Source of the DNA: an uncultured Prevotellaceae bacterium
GTDB taxonomy: Bacteria > Bacteroidota > Bacteroidia > Bacteroidales > Muribaculaceae
Reading direction: 5' to 3'
Assembly (NCBI GenBank): GCA_900318205.1
Contig: ONJS01000015.1
Coordinates: 1 to 64,000 of the forward strand
Length of the DNA stretch: 64,000 bases
In this document: one piece after another, positions 1 to 7,134 of the stretch
How the letters are laid out: every line of letters starts with the position of its first letter
How positions within the stretch are numbered: position 1 is the stretch's first letter
Position numbers and translations under genes: made by a program
Notes under the pieces: generated by a model
What the model saw: only the letters and a program-made list of their open reading frames with translations
What the model was told of the DNA's origin: nothing
Database searches by the model: none

Positions 1-708
1 TACGCTGCCCTCATCGGTGGGAAGGATCTCAACAAAGTAAGCGTGGATACCGTCGGTGGTGTAGCCGTTGAATACGGGAGCACCAGTCTTCTCGGTGGGA
101 TCAACGGGAGGAGTTACGGGAGTGCCATCGATGATCTCCACATCTACACCATCGTAGCCATATTCAGTCATGTAAACGCTGAAGTGGTACTCTTTACCTT
201 CTTCAAACTGGTAGTCGTCAGAGCGGCCGGGGATCACGCCAAAGTCAGAAGCAATCCACATAGCAAAACCAGGCTCGGGATTAGTGATGCACCAGTCATA
301 GGTGCCAGCAGGAATCAGGATGCTGACAACACCATCATAAACGACGTTCTCGGTGTAGAGTGAACCATCAGCGTTCTCGGGAATCTTGTACTCAAATCCT
401 GCATACACTTCATCAGAAACACTGGAATACAAGGCCAAAGCACCAGTCTCGGGAATGTCGGTGCCATAAGCTACGGCATCAGCATCGAGCAGCATCTGAT
501 AACCAGTGCCATCTCCCCAAACGTCGTGGGCTTCCAGTGAAACAAGAGCCATACCAGCGGGAATCTCACTGGCGTTGATGGTGCCACGGGTAATGGTGGG
601 AGTTGAAGCCATTACATTGTCAGTGTGACGGAATGCCTGATCAGCATTTGCCTGCATTGAAAAAGCAGCAGCTAAAGCTAAAAGTAATAATTTAGTCTTC
701 ATTGACAT
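1..708 (-). CDS. Secreted protein with gingipain-type DUF2436 domain (3' end beyond the window)
   Basis: The minus frame is open from an ATG at 708 to the window edge (236 codons, no stop), so the C-terminus is missing. A second in-frame ATG at 702 gives an equally good signal peptide (MKTKLLLLALAAAF, cleaved near QANA). Residues about 55-180 resemble the DUF2436 repeat of the Porphyromonas gingivalis gingipain adhesin (K) domain: VWGDGTGYQMLLDAD, then FEYKIPENADG, IPAGTYDWCITNPEP and a final YQFEEGKEYHFSVYM strand. In gingipains this module is part of the haemagglutinin/adhesin region, not the protease. The sequence after it (about residue 205 on) looks like the start of an Fn3-like or further adhesin module. 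It is probably exported and surface-exposed. Whether a catalytic domain follows cannot be seen here. Domain call by eye from remembered gingipain sequence. Confidence 0.8.
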   Translation of the reverse strand, partial: MSMKTKLLLLALAAAFSMQANADQAFRHTDNVMASTPTITRGTINASEIPAGMALVSLEAHDVWGDGTGYQMLLDADAVAYGTDIPETGALALYSSVSDEVYAGFEYKIPENADGSLYTENVVYDGVVSILIPAGTYDWCITNPEPGFAMWIASDFGVIPGRSDDYQFEEGKEYHFSVYMTEYGYDGVDVEIIDGTPVTPPVDPTEKTGAPVFNGYTTDGIHAYFVEILPTDEGSV

Positions 709-777
709 AAAAAATTAAAAGTTAAACATATAAATAAAAAACTCAAAATTTCAAATTTCAAATTCCATATTATACTG

Positions 778-808
778 CAAAAATACAACATTTTTACGAT
801 GTAGCAAA
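778..808 (-). promoter_or_regulatory. Bacteroidota-type promoter for the 708 gene
   Basis: On the minus strand TTTG (808-805) is followed after 19 nt by TATTTTTG (785-778), matching the TTTG-N19-TAnnTTTG consensus. It lies about 70 nt upstream of the ATG at 708. The leader between is very AT-rich. Confidence 0.7.
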
Positions 809-897
809 TTATTTATAATGATTTTCAGTAAGAGGACCGCAGTTTATAAACGATACCGGGAAGATAGCAGCAAACGTCAAATATCATATATGATCAT

Positions 898-934
898 GAG
901 AAAAGTAGAGACGCCTGATGCAAGCGTCTCTACT
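898..934 (-). terminator. Intrinsic terminator downstream of the DUF445 gene
   Basis: A perfect 11-bp stem (904-914 with 924-934, arms AGTAGAGACGC) with a 9-nt loop is followed on the minus strand by TTTTCTC. It lies 60 nt beyond the DUF445 stop and would end the ftsK-lolA-DUF445 run. The gap 709-993 holds only this hairpin and the promoter at 778-808. Confidence 0.7.
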
Positions 935-993
935 ATTTTCAGCTAAAGCCTAAGGAACTTTGCTTTTCTTATAAATATGTCACAAAAACCATT

Positions 994-1899
994 TTATAGG
1001 ATGGTGGTCAAGGTTCCCATGATGCTTCCTAGCAGGGCACCGAGCCATATAATGGCACGCAGTTCTTTCTTCATCACGTCTAGGATGATAGCTTCGGCTT
1101 CGGCCATTTCCATGTCGTTGATGCGTTGCTCGATGATGCCGCTGATGTCGATGTCCTGGAGGATGCGCGGCAGGTGCTCGGTAATAATGACGCGATAGGC
1201 ACTCATGATGCCGCTCTTGAGTTGAGCAACCTGCTCGTCGTGCCCGGCGGTGAGTTGGCTCATTGTCATGCCCATCAGGTCGTCGCTTTCCTTCACAACC
1301 AGGTCTTGGACCATCTGTTGGGAGTTGTTCCGCAGGATTTCGTTGATGTGTTTGGCAAGAACTCCTTCAATCAGTTGGGCAATGGGCTGGAGGATCATTT
1401 CGGCACCAAGCCTCCCTGCCAGGCTGTTGCGGGTCTTCTCCATGACATGTTGTGTTGCCATGTGGGCGATGCTGCCTCCCATGTTGCTGTCCTGCAGTTT
1501 GGCGGTTACCATCTTGACGACGCCGTCGGTCACGTTCTTGCGCATGGCAGTGATGTCATCCTCTGACAGGTAGTGACGGGCAAACTCCTCGATGGTCTCA
1601 TTATTGGTGCTTTGGGTCGTGACGAATTCATCAATAGCTTGACCGATCTTGGTAAGCATCTCATCGCTGAGCAGACTCTTTTCCAGCACCTCACGGTTCA
1701 TCAGGTTCTCACTCACGGCTTTGCCAATGGCTCCTGCCATGCGTGCTTTCTCCTTGGGAATGATGCCTGGGGTAAATGGCACGTGAACACCCATGATGTA
1801 TTTGGCCTGATGCGGCCTGAACAACATGCGGATGGCAAGATCATTAGTGATATAACCAATGACGGCTCCCACAGCCGGTCCGATCAAGTAGTGTAGCAT
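994..1899 (-). CDS. DUF445 family membrane-associated protein
   Basis: This 301-residue protein matches the DUF445 (YheB-like) family. It has an N-terminal hydrophobic helix with the family signature YLIGPAVGAVIGYITNDLAI, then FRPHQAKY and PFTPGIIPKEKARMA, a long mostly helical middle rich in Gln/Glu/Lys, and a C-terminal hydrophobic hairpin (AIIWLGALLGSIMGTLTTIL). The biochemical role of the family is not established; a membrane-anchored structural or sporulation/envelope role has been suggested in other phyla. It follows the lolA-like gene by 61 nt on the same strand and is followed by a good terminator, so it is probably co-transcribed with lolA. Both membrane ends and the family motif are intact. 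Confidence 0.85.
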   Translation of the reverse strand: MLHYLIGPAVGAVIGYITNDLAIRMLFRPHQAKYIMGVHVPFTPGIIPKEKARMAGAIGKAVSENLMNREVLEKSLLSDEMLTKIGQAIDEFVTTQSTNNETIEEFARHYLSEDDITAMRKNVTDGVVKMVTAKLQDSNMGGSIAHMATQHVMEKTRNSLAGRLGAEMILQPIAQLIEGVLAKHINEILRNNSQQMVQDLVVKESDDLMGMTMSQLTAGHDEQVAQLKSGIMSAYRVIITEHLPRILQDIDISGIIEQRINDMEMAEAEAIILDVMKKELRAIIWLGALLGSIMGTLTTIL

Positions 1900-1960
1900 G
1901 ATAAATACAATTGTGGTTCAGTAGTCAGAACTAGGACGTCAATACCAGATTCCTCAATGT

Positions 1961-2569
1961 TTACCGCAGGTCCACAACTTGGGTGCCAGCGGGTACTTGG
2001 GCCTTGTCAAACGTGAAAGTGCTGGCAGGCAGTGACTTGTGCTTGTAGTCGGTAATCTTTACAGTATAGACCGACTTGTCGTTCATCTCAAAGCGGGCGG
2101 TGCGCAACAACGACGTTTTCTCATCAAAGTAGAGCCACAATGTCTTGACGGCATCTTTCTTCTTTTTAGGAGTGAGTTTGATGACGTAGGTGTTGGCAGT
2201 CTTGGCCTTGGCTTTTTTCATGTTGAAGTTGGCCTTAAAGTGTTGTGCTGCAGCAATGGGGTTGGTCAGCTGCAGGTCATCGGGGGTGGGGGAGGTAATG
2301 TTCACCTCACTGGTAACAGGAGACCATGACCATTGTGTCTTGCCGTCATACCAGCATTTGGCTTCGGGCGAAATGACACGGAACTTGGAGCCCTGCATGG
2401 CAATGTTGCCCTTGCTGGTGCCCTGGGCTGTGGTAACGCTGTAGTTGGCTGTCACGCTGCCAAGGGAATTGAGGGCGGCAACACACTTGTCGAGCATAGC
2501 ACTCGGCGTCTGGGCCATTGCCGTGAGAGTGGCCAGTGTAGTGATGATGGCAATAAATATTCTCTTCAT
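1961..2569 (-). CDS. lolA: LolA-like periplasmic lipoprotein carrier
   Basis: A 202-residue protein with a clear signal peptide (MKRIFIAIITTLATLTAMA, cleaved before QTPSA), followed by a LolA/LolB-type half-barrel sequence: LDKCVAALNSLGSVTANYSV, a GNIAMQGSKFRVISP strand pair, and WYDGKTQWSW, the usual place where the family reads W-x-Y-D/N-G. LolA binds lipoproteins released by LolCDE and carries them across the periplasm to the outer membrane. The gene lies directly after ftsK, the same order as ftsK-lolA in Proteobacteria, which supports the call. The Lys-rich stretch KKAKAK...KKKKDA near residues 115-140 is unusual for LolA, and Bacteroidota LolA-like proteins are diverse, so the carrier role is inferred. 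Confidence 0.8.
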   Translation of the reverse strand: MKRIFIAIITTLATLTAMAQTPSAMLDKCVAALNSLGSVTANYSVTTAQGTSKGNIAMQGSKFRVISPEAKCWYDGKTQWSWSPVTSEVNITSPTPDDLQLTNPIAAAQHFKANFNMKKAKAKTANTYVIKLTPKKKKDAVKTLWLYFDEKTSLLRTARFEMNDKSVYTVKITDYKHKSLPASTFTFDKAQVPAGTQVVDLR

Positions 2570-2640
2570 GATTTAACTAATTATCAATTAATGATTGTCT
2601 TTCTAGAATATCTGGATTCTCCGGGTACTCTAGGTTGCAA

Positions 2641-2670
2641 AAATGATGCCAACCCCTCAGGGGGCTGGCA
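2641..2670 (-). terminator. Intrinsic terminator after ftsK
   Basis: On the minus strand a GC-rich stem (arms about 2670-2660 and 2656-2647, TGCCAGCCCC type, one mismatch) with a short loop is followed by ATCATTTTTGC. It lies 15 nt after the ftsK stop and separates ftsK from the lolA-like gene. Confidence 0.55.
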
Positions 2671-2684
2671 CTTGATGATGATTC

Positions 2685-5189
2685 TCACGAGAACAGTTGG
2701 TCGATGTCCATCGGGCTGACGAGCACCTGACGCGGCTTGCTACCCTGGGCGGGTCCCACGATGCCAGCGTGCTCCATCTGGTCCATCAGGCGACCGGCTC
2801 GGTTGTAGCCGATCTCGTAACGACGTTGCAGCGATGACGTGCTGGCGGTGTTGCCCATGACAACAAATCGCACGGCCTCCTCGAACAGCGGGTCACGGTC
2901 CTTGACGTTGCCCACGTTGGCGTCACTGCCACCGCCCTCATCCTTGCCCACATACTCGGGCAGCATGTAAGGTTCCTCGTGGTTGATGTCACGGTCTTTG
3001 TCTTCCTGCTCCTTGATGAAGTCACTGATGCGTACGATGTCAGGAGTATCAACAAACGGGCACTGCAGGCGCGTCAGTTCACCATCAATCTGGAACAGCA
3101 TGTCACCGCGACCAATGAGTTGCTGGGCGCCAGAACGGTCGATAATAATCTGGCTATCAATGCGCTGGGCAACGGCAAAGGCGATACGGCCAGGGAAGTT
3201 ACCCTTGATCAGACCGGTGATAACCTTGGACGACGGACGCTGGGTGGCGATAATCATGTGGATGCCGACGGCGCGGGCTTTCTGGGCGATGCGCACCAGC
3301 GGAGTCTCTACCTCCTTGCCGGCTGTCATAATCATATCACTGAACTCGTCAATGATGCCCACGATGTAAGGCATGTATTGATACTTCTTCTCGCCATGCT
3401 CGTCACGCACCTCGCGCAGTTCACGGCGCCACATCTCGTTGTAGTCGCTCACGTTGCGTACACGCACTTCCTCAAACACCTTGTAACGGTTCTCCATTTC
3501 CTGCACGAGGCAGTTGAGTGTCTTGATGACGCGGTCGGTATCGGTGATAATGGCTTTCTCCTCGCCAGGAGCCTTGGCAAAGAAATACTTCTCCAGGTCA
3601 GCATATACGCTGAACTCCACGCGTTTGGGATCCACAAGGACGAACTTCAGCTCCGAGGGACCTTTCTTGTAGAGCAGCGATGTGATGATGGCATTCAGTC
3701 CCACCGATTTACCTTTACCGGTGGCACCGGCAACCAGCAGGTGAGGCATCTTGGTCAGGTCGGCGATAAATACCTCGTTGCTCACCGTGCAGCCCAGGCA
3801 CATGGGCAACTTGGCACGACTCTCCTGGAAGGCTTTGGAACCCAGCACCTCGCGCATGGGTACCACCTGCGGATCGCGGTTGGGTACCTCGATACCGATG
3901 GTTCCCTTGCCGGGCATGGGGGCGATAATGCGGATACCCAGGGCTGCAAGGCTCAGGGCGATGTCATCCTCCAGACCGCGAATCTTGTTGACGCGCACGC
4001 CGTCCTGCGGCACGATTTCAAACAAGGTGACCGTGGGGCCCACATGCACCATGATTTCCTTGATTTCAATGCCATATTTGCTCAGGGTGTCACGGATGCG
4101 CTCCTTGTTCTCGTCCTGTTCCCGCTTGTCCACACTGTTAGGATTCATGCGGATGTCTTGAAGCAGGTCAAGGGTGGGGAAGTGATAGTGGCGGTATTCA
4201 CCTGTCGGGTCGTGAGGGTTGCTCACGTCGTTACTTGCCGTGATGGGCTTCAAGCGAGCAGTCTCACCGTTGTCAACGCCATCATTAGGACTGTTTTTTA
4301 CCCTGCGGGTGCGCACCCTGGATATGGGTGAAGGATTCTCGGCAGAATCATTGTCTTTCAAATCTTTATCGACAATCACTTGCTGCTCGCTGCCCAAAAA
4401 GGTGGATTCTCCGGGTTGGTTGACCACCTTCTCGGACTCCTCCTTGCTGCGGATGCGTTTCTTCTCAATTTCCTGCTGCAGCTGTTGATAGAGTGCAGCA
4501 AAAGTCTGATAGGTCAGGAATACCCACAGCATGAAGATGATGAGGTTCACACCGATCATGCCATAGAGGCCCATTAACCCGATCAGCCACTTGTTGGCGT
4601 AAAAGCCGAAGTAGCCGCCCAGCGGGAAGAAAGTGATGGGTTTCATGAAATAGGTAGCAGCACCGACAACCATCGAGAACGTGAAGATGCTGAACAGGCA
4701 CACGAAGGAATAGGAGAAGAAATGGGTTTTCTTCTTGCGGATCATCCTCATACCGATCGTGATGAACCACAGGACGATAATGAACGCAGCAACGCCGACA
4801 CCGCTTGAGATGAAGAAATCACTCATCGCAGCACCGACAGCAGCACCGGTATTGCGTATCTGATCGGGAACCTGAGCGTTCTCGATCATCGAGTAGTTGG
4901 CAATGCGGTCTTGGTCGCTCATTCCTGCCGACAGGAAGAACGACAGGAACGAAATCAATAGGTAGATACCGATAAAGACCAGGATGATTCCGGTCACAAA
5001 CTTGAAGTTCCCGTTTTGGAAGAACGCCATGAAACGTTGCCACTTGGTCACTTTTTCATTTTCAATCGCTTCGGCAGCTTCAAGTTTCTTGAGGTAGTCC
5101 TCTGACTTCTTTACAGCACTGATATCAGGGTTGTAAAACTCCTCATTATCAGTTATTTGTCTATTCCTTGTGCTTTTATTCTTACTCAT
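2685..5189 (-). CDS. ftsK: DNA translocase FtsK/SpoIIIE
   Basis: This 834-residue protein is a septal DNA pump that clears and aligns chromosome termini during division. Residues about 55-240 hold four or five membrane segments. A charged, Ser/Asp-rich linker (about 240-335) leads to the alpha/beta motor domains. The Walker A motif GATGKGKSVGLN lies near residues 487-498 and the Walker B segment VGIIDEFSDM near 609-618. ATQRPSSKVITG and the conserved FPGRIAFAVAQRIDSQ segment follow. The C-terminal gamma winged helix (about 768-834) is complete, with YEIGYNRAGRLMDQMEHAGIVG, the part that reads KOPS-like sequences. Length is typical of Bacteroidota FtsK. The start at 5189 is the first ATG of the frame; I saw no convincing promoter in 5190-5336. 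Confidence 0.97.
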   Translation of the reverse strand: MSKNKSTRNRQITDNEEFYNPDISAVKKSEDYLKKLEAAEAIENEKVTKWQRFMAFFQNGNFKFVTGIILVFIGIYLLISFLSFFLSAGMSDQDRIANYSMIENAQVPDQIRNTGAAVGAAMSDFFISSGVGVAAFIIVLWFITIGMRMIRKKKTHFFSYSFVCLFSIFTFSMVVGAATYFMKPITFFPLGGYFGFYANKWLIGLMGLYGMIGVNLIIFMLWVFLTYQTFAALYQQLQQEIEKKRIRSKEESEKVVNQPGESTFLGSEQQVIVDKDLKDNDSAENPSPISRVRTRRVKNSPNDGVDNGETARLKPITASNDVSNPHDPTGEYRHYHFPTLDLLQDIRMNPNSVDKREQDENKERIRDTLSKYGIEIKEIMVHVGPTVTLFEIVPQDGVRVNKIRGLEDDIALSLAALGIRIIAPMPGKGTIGIEVPNRDPQVVPMREVLGSKAFQESRAKLPMCLGCTVSNEVFIADLTKMPHLLVAGATGKGKSVGLNAIITSLLYKKGPSELKFVLVDPKRVEFSVYADLEKYFFAKAPGEEKAIITDTDRVIKTLNCLVQEMENRYKVFEEVRVRNVSDYNEMWRRELREVRDEHGEKKYQYMPYIVGIIDEFSDMIMTAGKEVETPLVRIAQKARAVGIHMIIATQRPSSKVITGLIKGNFPGRIAFAVAQRIDSQIIIDRSGAQQLIGRGDMLFQIDGELTRLQCPFVDTPDIVRISDFIKEQEDKDRDINHEEPYMLPEYVGKDEGGGSDANVGNVKDRDPLFEEAVRFVVMGNTASTSSLQRRYEIGYNRAGRLMDQMEHAGIVGPAQGSKPRQVLVSPMDIDQLFS

Positions 5190-5336
5190 CTTGCTATCGT
5201 ATTACTTTTGGGGGTGTAAAATTACAAAATAAAATTGGTTTACAAACGCAAACACAACACTTTTTTTCAAAAAAATTTTTTCACTACTTTTTTAGGGGAA
5301 TTTAGCACCAAAATTTGCCTTCCCGCGTCAAGATTT

Positions 5337-6308
5337 CTACCCTTGGATTTCCTTCTTGATTGTTTCCTTGACTTGTGCCATGTTGCTGCGAGAGACGGGA
5401 AGTGACTCGTTGCAGTGCTTAATGAGCAGTTGCATCGTGCCTGCTTGTGAAATGATGCGTTCCACCTGTTGCAGGTTGACCAGAAATGCGCGATGGCACC
5501 TGACAATCATCGGATAGGAACTTAAGTCTTCTTCCATCTGCTTGGACGTGGCTCGCAGCATATCATTGTGCACTTGCCCGTCGCGCAACTGATAGATTTT
5601 AACGTAGTTCCCCACAGCCTCTATATATAATAGGTTGGGGATATGTACTGTAGTGGTCTCACTGGTATTGCCCCTGAGGACGACTGTCGAAGGCATTCTC
5701 TCTGGACTCACTGTGTCTTGGACAGTTTCTTCGGCAGGAATTGAGACATGGCTGGGCTCGTCAGCGGCAACGGCTTGGTTCTCATGGGATTGGGTGGTGC
5801 TGCGGCGTGTCTCCTCTTGTTGCAGAAGTTGCAACTGTTCGTTCAGCAGGCGGGTTTCTTCCAGTTCAGCGGCAAGATACCTGCTGCGGAACTTAAACCG
5901 CCAGTAGAGACCGATGGCAAAGGAGCAGAAAGCGATAATCAACAGTGTCTCAAAGAAGTTGCTCCAGGAGAGCACGTTGCCTGGTACCATGGCACTCATG
6001 GCGAAATGGCGGTATAGACAAATCAGCAGCGAGACCAGTGGGGTGTTGATGAGTTGGAACAACAGGTTGCGGCGAATGATGTAATCAACCCCGTGATCGT
6101 AGGACCTGGGTTTCTTAAGGACATACTTCAGGATACACTCAGTCACGGTACAGGATATGATACCCATAAGACCCATTGCCAGCAGATGTACCCACGCCAT
6201 CCATTGCCAGGCATCCAGACCAAAAGGCTTGAAAATCGCAAGCGCCAGTACCGTAAAAACGATGCTGACGATGCGGGTTGTAATCGTGTCTTTTTGTCCT
6301 TGGCTCAT
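5337..6308 (-). CDS. Membrane-anchored LytTR-type transcriptional regulator
   Basis: With the start at 6308 (MSQGQKDTITTR) the protein has 323 residues. The frame is open further upstream to 6392, but a good promoter sits at 6317-6348, inside that extension, so 6308 is chosen. Residues about 10-150 contain four hydrophobic segments. A coiled-coil-like stretch follows (LAAELEETRLLNEQLQLLQQEE), then a low-complexity linker, then a C-terminal LytTR DNA-binding domain (about 215-320) with LLYIEAVGNYVKIY, MIVRCHRAFLVNLQQVERI and LPVSRSNMAQVKETI. No receiver domain is present, so the membrane part probably senses or anchors. It is divergent from the LiaF-like gene at 6541; such LytTR/LiaF-like pairs suggest a cell-envelope response circuit. 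The signal is unknown. Confidence 0.85.
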   Translation of the reverse strand: MSQGQKDTITTRIVSIVFTVLALAIFKPFGLDAWQWMAWVHLLAMGLMGIISCTVTECILKYVLKKPRSYDHGVDYIIRRNLLFQLINTPLVSLLICLYRHFAMSAMVPGNVLSWSNFFETLLIIAFCSFAIGLYWRFKFRSRYLAAELEETRLLNEQLQLLQQEETRRSTTQSHENQAVAADEPSHVSIPAEETVQDTVSPERMPSTVVLRGNTSETTTVHIPNLLYIEAVGNYVKIYQLRDGQVHNDMLRATSKQMEEDLSSYPMIVRCHRAFLVNLQQVERIISQAGTMQLLIKHCNESLPVSRSNMAQVKETIKKEIQG

Positions 6309-6316
6309 TTGGGTGT

Positions 6317-6348
6317 CAAAAGTAGTGTTATTCGGTGGAATGACCAAA
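6317..6348 (-). promoter_or_regulatory. Promoter of the LytTR regulator, nearly leaderless
   Basis: On the minus strand TTTG (6348-6345), a 20-nt spacer and TACTTTTG (6324-6317) match the Bacteroidota consensus. Only 8 nt separate the -7 element from the ATG at 6308, so the mRNA would have almost no leader. This site decides the start of the regulator. Confidence 0.65.
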
Positions 6349-6540
6349 CCATTCATCACAAATATGCGATTTATCCCACTTTTGACTGCCATTCATCACA
6401 TAAACCTGCAGAATATCCCAGAAACTTGTGGGGCGGGGGAATTGGCAGTTATTTTGCTGCAGCCAAAAACAAAGTCGGCGACTTGCTGACTGGTGTCAAG
6501 GCAAAAAAGAGGTATAAAATGAATCACAAAAAAATAAGTT

Positions 6541-7086
6541 ATGACACGCAGAACAATTATCGGAATTATTTTCATCGTGGCTGCCTTGCTCAAGCTGGCA
6601 GACATGTGGGGCGTTTTCCATCTGAACTGGGAGCATTCCTGGACTCAGTATTTCGGCCCTCTTCTCCTTCTCTATATAGGGGCAGAACTCGTCATCTATG
6701 GCTTCAACCACAATCCGTCTCAGTGGCTGCATCGACCTGTACCACAGGGCGAGGACGGCAAGCGCATCTGTTGCGCCGTGCGTTTAGGAGCCGATGAGTA
6801 TGTCTATCAGGGCGAGACGTTCCATGGCGCCCGGTTGGATGCCTTCTGTGGCGGCTTGCGGCTGGACTTGCGCAACGCGGTCATCAGCGAGGATGAGGAA
6901 ATCGACATCCATACGTTTCTCGGTGGAGTGGAACTGTTGGTGCCCAACAATATTAATGTGATTGTCAAGAGCCATAGTTTTATTGGCGGCGTCAGCGATG
7001 AGACCGGGAAGTGTATTGACCAGGGTGCCCGTACCCTTCACATCACGGCAAGTAACTTTTTGGGCGGTGTGACCGTCAAAGGGTAA
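6541..7086 (+). CDS. LiaF-like membrane protein
   Basis: A 181-residue protein. Residues about 5-65 form two membrane segments (TIIGIIFIVAALLKLADM and the GPLLLLYIGAELVIYGF hairpin) like the LiaF/DUF5668 transmembrane region. The C-terminal half (about 85-181) has the repeated beta pattern of the cell-wall-active antibiotic response (LiaF C-terminal) domain: LDAFCGGLRLDLRNAVI, EIDIHTFLGGVELLVPNNI and ITASNFLGGVTVKG. In Firmicutes LiaF restrains a cell-envelope stress kinase; in Bacteroidota the role is unknown but these proteins often lie next to LytTR regulators, as here. The start follows a 232-nt divergent spacer from the LytTR gene, and I saw no clear plus-strand promoter there. Confidence 0.8.
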   Translation: MTRRTIIGIIFIVAALLKLADMWGVFHLNWEHSWTQYFGPLLLLYIGAELVIYGFNHNPSQWLHRPVPQGEDGKRICCAVRLGADEYVYQGETFHGARLDAFCGGLRLDLRNAVISEDEEIDIHTFLGGVELLVPNNINVIVKSHSFIGGVSDETGKCIDQGARTLHITASNFLGGVTVKG

Positions 7087-7134
7087 ATGAGTAAAGAATT
7101 GAAAAAATATTAAGTAATACTATAAATTAAGGAT

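Noticed and set aside
2979-4331. 450-codon plus-strand frame opposite ftsK, and a 548-codon minus frame opposite tamL (37587-39233)
   Set aside because: Both are antisense shadows of ftsK and tamL, with no recognisable domain and no promoter.
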